Assembly: GCA_024114885.1 (NCBI GenBank)
Contig: CP099418.1
Location: forward strand, 3,472,001 to 3,536,000
DNA from: Septoria linicola
Lineage: Eukaryota > Ascomycota > Dothideomycetes > Mycosphaerellales > Mycosphaerellaceae
Length of the DNA: 64,000 nucleotides
Reading direction: 5' to 3'
Of the stretch, positions 44,489-55,087 are shown one piece after another (position 1 is the first letter of the stretch; the number at the start of each line of letters is the position of its first letter). The notes beneath the pieces were generated by a model, which was not told where the DNA came from, searched no databases, and worked only from the letters and a program-made list of their open reading frames with translations. Both the position numbers and the translations under genes were made by a program.

Positions 44489-47302
44489 CTATGCCTTTAA
44501 CCTCCTCTCTTCACACTTGACGCAGACGGGATCCTGGCTATCACCACGCAGGAAGTATCTTCCGTCTTCGAAATCTCCATTACACTCCTATATTGATGGT
44601 CAGCAGGGTGTTCCCGGATCAGGATTTGAGCAACTTACCATGCAGGTGAAGCAGCTGCTATGCCAATCTGCTCCAAGCGCCTTGACAACCACATCTGTAA
44701 CAGGCTTGCGGCACTTTCGACATTTCGAGCTATATCTATTCGTGTGACACCCGACACACCATGCGTATCCATCCTTCTCGACAAATGGCATACTGGAATC
44801 GAACGGATCTCCACACTGCGCACAGAAAAAGTGGCCAGCATGCCACTCAGCACCACAAGCGACAATCACTTCGCCCTCGATTGGCGTCTTGCAGGATTTG
44901 CACCGCGGGCTGAACGTTTCGTGGAAGTCGAGATGACAGTAGAAACGTAACGTCGGGTCTGGGTCCACGCTATCGGTATCTTCGAGGCGTGCTGCACGCT
45001 GTTTCTCAGGTTCGGGGTAGAAGGCAACGCACTCAAGGTTGGTGCTACATTGGTGGCAGACGAAGCATCCTGGATGGAATCGCTCACCTGCTGCGCTAAG
45101 AATACGCCCAGCAATAGGTAGGGCGCAATGTGCGCACAAAGCTCCCGACTGACGAATAGAAGGAGTGTAGTGTGGTGTAGACTTGCTTTGTGGGATGGGC
45201 GTGGTATTAGCATGTCGAGGCAAAGGTCTGCTGGGCGAGGGAGCAGCTCCTGCTGGTACTGTTGGACGCCGAGGGGACGTTGCCGATGGAGCCGGTCGTT
45301 GCCGAAGTCTGCTCGATCCTGCCATCGAGCTCGACGCTACATCTGTATGGGATCGAGAGGACGGCTCTGCTTGACTGTTGATCACAGGCGCCACGGGGGT
45401 GCCACTGCCTGCTGGCATGTCATCGTCCGGTAAGGAGATGGTCGGCACGATATGATCATCTGGTGCACATATTGTTGGTATCGGTGGCACATCAGGTCGT
45501 CGTCCGGTTGGCGTGGATGTCTGAGAACCTGGTGTCCATTTTGGCACATCTTCGATGTTAATCTTTGGAATTCGGCTCGTGGTGGGAGATTCTGGTAAAG
45601 GCCGAGATGAACTGGCCAATGGTGAAGCTGGTGCTGCCCTGCGCTGATACAAGCCATGTCCTGGCTCAGAAGGCATTCTCTGCGGTGAGGCATCCGAATT
45701 GCCAATCTGAAGCGGATCTGGTAGAGGCTGTCCGCCTGAAAGAGCTTCGACATGCTGCTCCTCCATCACTATTTCTTTTGGCTTGTAATCCTGCTGGAAG
45801 CTCACGATAGGTCTCCCAGGCTTGTCGCTAACCATTGTCGGTCGAGGCAAGTTCGGACTGTAAGCACTCCTCGATTTACTGGTTGCTGCCCGTATGTCAT
45901 CTCCTCTGATCTCCTTGCCATCTTTGGTCGGTGTGTTCTTCGGCGCCACTTCGTCCGGTTCATGCTGTGTCTCAGCTGGCGGTGTTGGAGGTAGTACGAC
46001 ATCGTTTGAGGTATAGAAAGCATTCCTGCTCTGACTGGGAGGATTTCGCTGAATCTCGATTCGATCGTGGCGTGGCATTGTCATACCATTGAGCGTCTGC
46101 AAGGCCGGGGCCGAATTGGAGCGCTCCAGATTCTTCTCATATTGTGCTCTCACCCGCGCAAACGGATTCTTGCGCACATACGATGGGACTGGGCTTGGTG
46201 TAGGCCTCGTCGGCTTCTCCTCCCTTTTGACTGTCTCTTCTTGTCGTTGCAACATATCAGTCTCCTCTGGATCCTCCCATATACGATCATCAGGGTTCAT
46301 GAACTTCTTCTTTTCCCCACTCATGATGCGTCTACTGCCACTGCTGCTTCTACGATGTGCAATGGCAATGTCCTTTGCAACCGCTTCGGCTAATTGGTCA
46401 TAGCTCTTCCCGTTCGACTCTCGCCTCTTCTGCACGGACACATTGCCGGTTGGTGGGCTGGCTTTCCGTGGCATTTGTGAGATCTTCAGACCCCTCGGGA
46501 GCATGGCGCTGTCACCTATGGTCGATCCTTGGCTGCTATCTGATGCACTGCGAGAGCCACCAGATGATAGAGCATCGTGACTGTGACTGCGATGATAGCT
46601 GCCCTTCCGCAGATGCGACCTGTAGTCTCGTGTCTTGAGGTCCGGGTTGGCAAATGGTCCACTGGCCGCCTCTGGGTTCTGATGTTTCCATACTAGCTCA
46701 GCAGCCTCTTCTTGAGCTGAAGCATGCACCTTTTGCTCGTTCTCCAAGTCCATGTCCTCAAGTGCTTGCCGTAATGAGCGCACTTCCTGCTTCTCCATCC
46801 ATCTCATGCCATTCTCCATGTAGGAGATACTAGGCGTTCGTCGGGGTTGTGGCCGTGCTTTCGCGTCAGATTGTGGTTCGGGTGATGCAGATGGAGCTCG
46901 TGCTAATGGTCGCCCAGCGAAAGGACTGCGCGATGCACTCGATTGAGACAGACTCGACTCTGTTCGGCGATGCGCCAGTTTGTGAGGCGGCTGCATCATC
47001 GGCATGCTATTGCTCGTTGGCAGGGGCGGTCGATCATCATCTGCCACAGCACTAGTAGTCTTGGTGCCTACGCCATCTACTGTGGGTGCTGCGATGCTGG
47101 ACTCGGTTCGTCGGAGGCTGCCAAATTTTGATGGTGGAGGAGGACGTGAGCCGGAAGGCCGCACTGGTGGTGTACGCAAATCATGGAGGTAGGATTCTGT
47201 TCGCAAAGGTAAGCTTGGATGTTCGCGGTGGTTGATGGTCATGCATTGGCGCAACTTCGAGGGGCGAGGCGGAGTGTGCGGTGGTGCAAGTGATGGCGAC
47301 AT
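44489..47302 (-). CDS. PXL1: LIM-domain protein, paxillin-like (Pxl1 type)
   Basis: Two exons: the last intron GTAAGT..ATATAG (about 44638-44588) joins SCFTCM to ECNGDFEDGRYF, restoring the third LIM domain; the stop is at 44489. The protein is about 923 residues from ATG 47302 (MSPSLAPPHTPPRPSKLRQ). Residues 1-680 are Pro/Ser/Arg-rich and disordered. Three LIM domains follow: CAHCALPIAGRILSAAGERF..., CKSCKTPIEGEVIVACGAEW... and CRKCRKPVTDVVVKALGADW..., each with the C2HC-C4-type zinc ligands. Disordered N-terminus with C-terminal LIM domains is the layout of yeast Pxl1, which acts at sites of polarised growth and the cytokinetic ring. The symbol is by architecture, not confirmed orthology. 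Confidence 0.8.
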
Positions 47303-48658
47303 CTCATTGCATCGTAAAAAGCGACTCACTCTTCTGAGAATCTGTCATATACATGCTGGCGCAGTGGACGATGGCTGGGCTAGGAATGCTGCTTGTGTCA
47401 CCTCGGACTGGAGCAGATGGGCCGCAGCAATGGCAGTGTGCAATCAGGGAAAAGACCGTCGTGAAGACCAAGAAGATCAGAACGAACAACGGCGGATTGG
47501 ATAACGCCTTCAATGCCTACACTTTCAACGTGATCCAGCTCTACCACATCTTCCACAGTTTGGATAATCCATAAGCCGAACGTTATGTTTACATGGAGTA
47601 GTGTCGCCTAGCAACCACCTCCGCGTTTGGAGCAGATGGACCTTCTTCATAGTTCACGATTCTGGTATTGCATTGCTGCTGACTTACTGTGCGATGAAAT
47701 CAAAGGAATTCTGCCCACGCCTAGGTACAATGTGGTTGTAGATTCATGGGTTCTCCTCGATACAAGAGGTCACTGAACCGTCATGAAGCAGGACATCACG
47801 ATCGAAATAGCACCACTAGCGCGCAGGATTCCAGCAGCAATTCAGGCCTATCTTTACTCGATTAGAAGAACGTAACATCAACTGCACTTCTCTCGCTCTC
47901 ACGATCGAGTCCCTTGGGTGCGTCAAGGTGCGAATCACAAGGATACAATCTCTTGACGGTAATTGAGAGCTGAGAGCAAGGCCGCGGCATCAAGAGCAGA
48001 ATGGACTCAGCACGCTCACCGTTTAGTCATACAGCATCCTTTGAGTTCACACCATGTCAGAACGATAGATGTGGAATGCGCGTTGCTGATCTGACTTCGC
48101 GTCTGTCTGCAAGATGTGGAGGTGCGACGTGCAGTACATCGATATGTCGTAATGGCCCAGCACCGTTCCTGCAGGATGTGTCGAATTCGACATTGAGAAA
48201 GCTACTCACTTGTGGTGATCTGGATCATTCGTGCGCATGATAAACGTATTGTATTTCTCGAATCCAGTGCGAATCATGCCCTTTCAAGACTGTAAAGTGA
48301 TAAAGTAATCCTTCGCACTGGTCAGAGCAGCCACTTTCGGAGCAAGAATCTGCTCACTCTGAAGCACAGCGAAATGATTTCTGGAGCAAAGCTCACGAGG
48401 ACAGCAAAGCACAAGACCTTATGCCTGTCACCTCATCGTACCATTCTAAGGCACGGAGCATCTTGTGCAATGTGCCAACGTGCATCGTTGGCTACTCGGA
48501 CCACGCCAAACCTCGGGAGCTGCCAACGTGGCCGACATCGGTTTAGCTCGCGAGATCAGATAACTTCTTATCTGATCTTGATCAAGTGAATGAATCTGCA
48601 TAGCTTTGGCACTGCATACAAGCAACAGCTGTATATGGTGATAGCTTCGACACTCACG
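47303..48658. other. Long divergent intergenic
   Basis: 1356 bp between the LIM gene start and the 2EXR gene start. Small frames on both strands have no domain or splice support. An A+T-rich region at about 48240-48330 is seen. I call no gene. Confidence 0.35.
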
Positions 48659-49422
48659 ATGGCCCAGCAGTATTCCAACACACGCAATATTGGATTCTTG
48701 AACCTGCCCGCAGAGCTCCGAAATCGCATTTATGAGCTATCTGGCTGTTTGTTTGTCACGCAATGTGAGAACTGCAAGAAACACGCTACTGAGGATGTTG
48801 CTACACTGGGCTACGATCGAACCTGCAGTGGAAATCCAAGGATCCAATGGCCCATCAGGTATCCAAGACATTTCGAGTGTCGCTTCAATGGAGCCGATCA
48901 TACGTGAGTGACATATAATACAAACTCCTAGCTGCGCCTCCGGCTAATCTTGTGCTTCTGCTACACAGTATTGATCTGACCCGCTACTATCGAGACTGGA
49001 TCGTTACACACGAATATGTAAACCAAAACACTCAAGTCCTCGCCATGCCGCAACCGTATGAGTGTCGAAGTCCTGAACAGCCCGCCTTGACCAGAGTCTG
49101 CCGCTTGATTCGTAGTGAGACGCTACCAATGTTCTATGGCCGGAACAAGTTTGTCTTTACACCAAAGGTACAGACGGTAACCGGGATTGGGCGGATCGCG
49201 AAGAATGACGTGCAGTGGTTGAGAGCTATTGGGAGTGCGAATGCCTCTCTCATCCGCATGACTGAATTGCGATGGTTGGGTTGGTGTCGGACGACACTGC
49301 TGTCGAACTTCAAGGAGAGTTTGGGAGGATTGGGAATAAATCTGGAACAGCTGCAGGTTGAAGTCTCGTGTTGGAACGAGGAGAGATGGAGTTCCGGATT
49401 TCCTGGCCGGACAGCGCGCTGA
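48659..49422 (+). CDS. 2EXR-domain (F-box-like) protein
   Basis: Two exons joined by an intron GTGAGT..CACAG (48904-48968), giving about 230 residues. The N-terminal motif FLNLPAELRNRIYELSG is the 2EXR/fungal F-box-like signature; ALTRVCRLIRSETLPMFYGRNKF is the second conserved part. This family is greatly expanded in filamentous ascomycetes with no known function; an F-box-like adaptor role is guessed from sequence only. The frame stops at GFPGRTAR, so the C-terminus may be shortened relative to relatives. The start ATG 48659 immediately precedes AQQYSNTRNIG. Confidence 0.75.
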
Positions 49423-50083
49423 ACGCCCCCCCGGAAGCCACTGACAGTGAGATGCTCTGCCTTCAGTTCTTGCTCAGTCTTCCAAGCTGGCACAACGTTC
49501 ATAGCAGTAGCCACATTCGTCAAAGGCAGGGCAGTGCCGGATGCATTTGGCGAGAGCTCGTCCTCAGTCATCGGACTGTCTTCGTGTCGCTCATAGGAGA
49601 GTGTCAGCAGGGTGCTCGAGCTTCAATGAAGGATGTGACGGCACTCCAACACATGATATAGATATAGACTTCGAAGCGTCCCATGCGATAGCCGTTGGGA
49701 CTTCCCTATTCGCGCTCTCCGCGATAGCGGAGAATTGGACCATCGATGATTCCGTCAAGATACAGCTCGGGGGACCTTTCCAGTATTGGCCCCCTACAGG
49801 TTGTTCCAGATATTGGCAGTTCACCGGTCTCGGATAGCTCGAATATGGCCGCAATAAGAGAATCGCACAATGACGCTTGTGCACTCTCGGAAGTCTCTCG
49901 TTTCAAGCGCTAAAGATGAGCCCCTGATTGAGGCCACACGTAGAATGACCTCTGAGCCTGGTAAATTCGGCACCAGCTCCTTCAATGGGCAGTGTTGGTA
50001 CAACTCTTGTCGCATCGAATCTCCTCGGCATCCAGCGCTCACGAACTTTGTCGTACATTCAGAAACGGCGTCCATCAGTGCGC
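49423..50083. other. Convergent 3' intergenic
   Basis: 661 bp between the 2EXR and GOS1 stops. Overlapping short frames on both strands have no support. Could include the end of a longer 2EXR gene if a further intron were missed. Confidence 0.35.
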
Positions 50084-50831
50084 TCACCAGAACCATAGCA
50101 GGACCAGGAAGCACAAAGCAATAAAAGAACCCAAAATAATGCCATCCCTTCTCTTTTTGCTACCGATCCGTTGCATCAGTCCATTGATACCAGGTATTTG
50201 AGCTGCAGCACCAGTGATTCTCCTCTGAATGCCGACCAGACTTTCTCTTTGTAACCCGAAACTCTCATTGACAGCATATGCCTGGCTGAGCACGCTGTCC
50301 GCAATATTGTGCGATCGATCTAGCCTGTTTCGTTCTTGCAACATGTACTCTGCTTCCTGTGCTTCTGGGTTCTGTGCATTTCGGTACGAGTTGATATCCT
50401 TTCGTACATTGGAGAGCAAGTTGGCTCGGTCTCGAGATTGGGATATTTGTGATTTTAATCGAGCTAGTTCGGTTCGGTGTTGTGATAGGATCTCGCGGTG
50501 ACGTGCCAAGTTGGTTGATTTGAGAGCAGACGGAGAAGGTTCTGAATCGAGGGTGCGTTGTAGTGAGGCCAGCGTCGATGTGCGCTGTATAGTGTCAATA
50601 TTTGTTGGCACTTGCTAGTGAATGGACAATAGGAGAAGGATTCGGGAAGTGCACCTTTTCTAGTATCTCGTTCAACTGCTCTTCTGTCCGTCGCTCGTCC
50701 TCGGTGGGCTGTGGATCGAGGTCGGTCTTGGAGGCAAACTGGGCATAGGTATGGAAGAGCGACTCGGTCTGTGTTTCTTGGGCGCGTGCCTGTTGTCGCA
50801 GTTGCGCCCAGCTGCCCATGTTGGCCGTCAT
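50084..50831 (-). CDS. GOS1: Golgi v-SNARE Gos1 (GS28)
   Basis: Two exons: exon 1 encodes 59 residues (MTANMGSWAQLRQQARAQETQTESLF ... LNEILEK), an intron GTGCAC..TACAG of about 73 bp, then RTSTLASLQRTL to the end; 225 residues. The central Qb-SNARE coil contains the layer heptads around MLQERNRLDRSHNIADSVLSQ, ending with RRDGIILGSFIALCFLVLLWFW, a C-terminal anchor. Gos1 forms SNARE complexes with Sed5 and Ykt6/Sft1 in intra-Golgi and endosome-to-Golgi fusion. The donor GTGCAC is weaker than most here, but the spliced frame is required to join the two halves. ATG 50819 (MGSW) is an alternative start. Confidence 0.9.
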
Positions 50832-51160
50832 TGTTTGCAGCAATCGGTGGTTTTATGGTGAGGAATTGTCTCTGCAGTGTCAAACAAAGGAAAGTGATGT
50901 GTGTGCAGTCTGTTCTGTGTCTCCTAAGTTAGATATCTGCCTCCTGCAGTCTGTCTTTCGATCTGCCAGTCTGGGGAAACATCGTGCTTTGGGAAGCACA
51001 GATGTGGTTGGCTCGGAGGAAGGAGCTACCCGCACCCCGTCGTGCCAAGAATTCTGTCGAAAATCGAATCTTGCACCGCTGTGAGACCCGCCCAACTCGA
51101 CGACGACGCAGCCATTCCCTCACTGCTCAACAACTAACCCTCCAGGCAAATTCAACCACA
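50832..51160. promoter_or_regulatory. Divergent promoter, GOS1 / RPL35
   Basis: 329 bp between divergent starts. A TAAGTTAG sequence at about 50928-50936 resembles half of the palindrome in other promoters; CAACTAACCCTCC lies just upstream of the RPL35 ATG. Confidence 0.4.
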
Positions 51161-51877
51161 ATGGTATGCTCGGCACAATCACCACAGCTCCTGCCATGGC
51201 GTAATACTGACGATGGGTGTCTGCGCGCAGTCGTCCGGCAAAGTCAAGGCCTCGCAGCTCTGGGGCAAGAACAAGGACGAGCTCAAGACTCAGCTCGATG
51301 AGTTGAAGGCCGAGCTCGTGCAACTGCGCACTCAGAAGATTGCCGGTGGTGCTTCCTCCAAGCTCAACAAGATGTACGTTCCTTTTCGATCGACTCCCGA
51401 CGTCGAACATGTTTCTTGGCAAAATTGCGCACATTGGAATGGTGGACGAACAGCAGCAGCAGGGCGCACAGTCGAAGGGGATACAGTCATCCGAACATCA
51501 CTAACACTGCCGCCACCACAGCCACGACGTCCGCAAGTCCATCGCTCGTGTCCTCACCATCATCAACGCAAACCAGCGCGCCCAGCTCCGTCTCTTCTAC
51601 CAGAAGAAGAAGTACCTGCCACTCGACCTCCGCGCGAAGCAGACCCGTGCCATCCGCCGCCGTCTGTCGCCAGAGGACGCCAAGCGCGTGACCGAGAAGC
51701 AGAAGAAGAAGCAGAGACACTTCCCTCAGAGGAACTTCGCCGTCAAGGTATGATTGACCGCAAAACACCCACATATACCTAATACCTCTTTGGCGAGGAG
51801 GAATGGTGGTGGGCCCCTACAATAATAGTCATGCAATGGACGTGCTGATCTTGTGACTTTTGCAGGCCGTCGCTTAG
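51161..51877 (+). CDS. RPL35: 60S ribosomal protein L35 (uL29)
   Basis: Four exons: exon 1 is the ATG alone (51161-51163), followed by introns GTATGC..GCAG (to 51230), GTACGT..CCACAG (near 51374-51521) and GTATGA..TGCAG. Exons give M-SSGKVKASQLWGKNKDELK ... QIAGGASSKLNKIHDVRKS ... INANQRAQLRLFY ... NFAVKAVA, about 127 residues. The protein is the uL29 ribosomal protein near the polypeptide exit tunnel of the large subunit. The two introns after the start codon and before the last three codons are typical of fungal ribosomal-protein genes. The tract of basic residues near the end (KRVTEKQKKKQRHFPQR) binds rRNA. Confidence 0.95.
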
Positions 51878-52281
51878 ATGGACGTTGTGTGACGAACGAC
51901 AAACAAAAAGTTACGATATGCGGAAATGCTTGCTTGGGGGCGCGACGAGATACCACATCATGGCGTTGTAACGGACATTGTACTCTCAGACATGAGCCTC
52001 AGCTTTCGCCGTGGGCATCTTTCAGCCTCGTCTAGACTTTTTATGCAGCTAGACAGCTCCACAAGACTTCCTCCAACAAGAACATTATGCGTACTTGAAC
52101 TTGTGCGTTCCTTTCTCCCGTCTCGTATTCTTTGACACATTTCTACGCTGCAGTTACAGTTACATGGCTCCATCGTGGCAGTCGTACTTGGTGGGTCATG
52201 AAGCACAACCCCTCATCTACATGTATATCCGTACGCAATTGCTTGCTATCTTCTGAGCTTCTCTACTTCTTCTACAGTACA
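51878..52281. other. Convergent 3' intergenic, RPL35 / hydrolase
   Basis: 404 bp between stops; no coding or RNA feature recognised. Confidence 0.35.
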
Positions 52282-54464
52282 TCAATCGTCTTTGGTATCG
52301 CCCAACAACGGCCCAGTCATGCCTCGCATCCTGCGCTCAAGCAGATCCTCACTACTCGCAAGCCGGTTGACCACATTACGACTGGCGCTCGGACTCATGG
52401 CTCCTGACATGTGATGGTTTCTTCTCATCCTCATTCCATTTCTCCGCGAGTTCGGTGCGGTGGCCAATGAGCCATTGGCCTGGGCCGAGTGCCTCCCACT
52501 GCCACTGCCACTTCTGGAGTGGTTGGTCCGTCTTTGCTGAGGCGAAGCAACACCGCCAGAGTCAATCTTGGTCATCCGGAATTTAGAGGGAATTTCAAGG
52601 GGCCGTTCGGAATCCGATCCATGTGATCCTCGTCGCGAAGCAGTGCCACGAGGGTTGGAGAAGTAGTCTGTGCCGCCCGTCGATGCGACTGACGAAGGCT
52701 CGCGCGCATAAGCGTCAATGAAGGCTTCTTGCATGAAGCGTCTGCATTCATGGATCCATTCCCACCCGTCGTGGTACAGGCTCACAAACTGCAGGAAACC
52801 ATGGCTGATCTGAGGTACGATGATCTTCTTGAAGTGCTCATCGTCATTGAACACTGCCTCTTCATTGATCAGACCCACCTCTTTACGACGATTGAACTCC
52901 AGCAGCTTTGCTTGTCGAAGCCGCCCAGCAAAGATCTGGGTGTCATCCACCAGTGGATCTCGTTCGCCACAAATGAGGAATGTCTTGGGAAACTTGGCCA
53001 ATAGCTCTTCGGGTGCGCGAACGGGCGAAAGCCAATAGTCTGTCGTGAAGTCGGGCCTGCGATGAGGGCCAATGTAGACGATGATCATGGCACGTAGCAT
53101 CTCCGGGCTGATGATGCGATCATTCGTGTATGATATCACGCTGCTCATGGCAAGGCGTGTCTTCATGCGCTTTTCAGGCTGCTGAGCTACTGATGACTTC
53201 CTTCTGGGATTCGGTGTGACTGTGTCATCCGAGTCTTCCGCGTCGGATGTGTAAGGTGTCGTGCGATCTATGCGGCGATAGTCTTCCGTCTTGCGATCTA
53301 GAACACGTTTATCATCCTTGTTGCGCTTCAGAGAGTTCATGAGAGCCAAGTGCTCGTCGGACATCCAAATGCCAATGTTGAGCTCGAGGGCCGGGTAAAT
53401 CAGCACAACTGCCTCGGGAGGCGGCAGGGCGTTTGGTATGAAGCCTGTGTGCCAAGTAGAATGCTGAGACTTCTCGTCCAGTATCATGAGCACAGTGCCT
53501 GCAGCGAGGTTCCCGCCTGCACTGTCTCCACTAATGATGATCTTAGGTATGTGCTCTCCTGATAGGTTGATACAGCGGCCCCTGGTCATGACCAGCTGGT
53601 AGTAGGTATCATAACACTCGTACAGTTGATAAGGATAGCACTCACCGGGTGCTTTCTTGTAATCCAGAGCCAGCACCGGGCAGCCTAACTTACCAGCCCA
53701 GGACATTAATTTATCGTCGTGACATCGTGGATCCATGGCCACGAACCCACCTCCTGGTATGTCCAGAACAATCTCCCTTTGTCGCCGAAGCTCCGTATCT
53801 GAGCCATTGAAGTACAGCCACGCGTCTATGGGCTCCTTGTAGTCGCTGTCCCTAGGCCTGTGGATCTTGATCTTTCTTGGCTCATGCTTCATCAACTTAG
53901 GCCTCATCAAGCTAGTGAAGAACTTGAGCACTGGTGTATTCGGCTTATTCCAGCTCACTCTCAGATGTTCAACCCTCAGATCACCTCTGACCCGCCTCAC
54001 CATCTCATCTGCTTGTTCTGCACACACTAAATAGTAGAGTGTGAAGATGATCTCACAGGAATGTCGCAACCATTTGGGTCGCAGATGCATGGCTGTCCAA
54101 AACCCAGCATCCAGCGCAGTTGTGATCCATGTTGCTCTGAAGAACTTCTTATCGTATAAATTGGCCAGCGGCTCAGGCGACTCTAGCCCTACTACTCTTG
54201 CAAAGTTCCGGGATACGTACAAAGCCATGCACGATACGACCAGTGCTTGGTGCATATTGAATCGTCCTGAGAGCCATTTTGAGAGTCGATCGACGCCGGG
54301 TGGTCCATGTCGCTTGAATTTGCGAAGGTAGAGGCTCCAAAAGAGGACGACTGCGAAGACTTGGTATTTACGGAAGCGAGTCGATGGTCTTCCTAGGATA
54401 TGGTCTGCTGTAGGCGTCAGCAACAATCCTCCCTTTCCTCTCCACGATACTGCATACCTATCAT
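52282..54464 (-). CDS. HSL-type alpha/beta hydrolase, membrane-associated
   Basis: The long exon starts in a frame without an ATG, so I place a tiny first exon ATGATAG (54464-54458) followed by a 50 bp intron GTATGC..CTACAG; the joined start reads MIADHILGRPSTRFRKYQVFAVV, giving about 710 residues. The N-terminal ~170 residues contain one to two hydrophobic segments. The hydrolase domain has the oxyanion motif as PGGGFVAMDP, the nucleophile elbow GDSAGGNLAAG and a C-terminal QISHGFLQF His block. The family hydrolyses esters or neutral lipids. The tail of about 150 residues is Ser/Arg-rich. Substrate unknown. Confidence 0.85.
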
Positions 54465-55087
54465 GGCGGAAGTGTATCGATCACAACGACCAACAGCGGT
54501 CTCACTGGCATGCGATCAGCGCACAGTCTCTTCCAAACCCATGGACGAAGCCCATTCGTGGTCTATGCCGTGCTGCGAAACGATGGCTGAGCTCCTCCAA
54601 GCCTCGTGAGAGCAACGCGCGTGTCAGTCTATGATCGTGGCAAGGACAGAGTAGGCCGCTTCACGATGGAGAGAATGATGAGGTAGCAGCACATGCATAC
54701 GCCGGACAGCTGCCATCGTGACAGTGAAGTCTAAACAGTTCTGCCGTTGAAGACCGATCGTCATTCCGGCCACGAGACTCGTCCTCTTAGTGCTAGTGTT
54801 TCGCATGTGAAAGAGCACCTGCAGCCAGTGACAACAAAGGTATTACACTTGCGCAGAGAAGTCGTGGTATCACAACTCTGCCGAGGGTGTTGCTTACCTC
54901 TATCCGCTGACCTGCAACAGTTTCAACAGAGTGGTTTGCTACTACATGGTACATACTTGAGCCTACTCTTTTTGCAATGCACCGTGCTACTCTGCCCTAT
55001 CGCCGGCTGGATATCATCGAAGTTATCGCAAGCAGAATCCATCAAGAACGTCACAAAAGTCGTCAACCATCTGGCTGGCTTGTTCAA
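54465..55087. other. Intergenic, HMG gene 3' / hydrolase 5'
   Basis: 623 bp between two minus-strand genes; only antisense shadows of no recognisable family. Confidence 0.35.

Noticed and set aside
51926..52407. Short plus-strand frames after RPL35
   Set aside because: They lie in the 3' flank and antisense to the hydrolase tail; no similarity.
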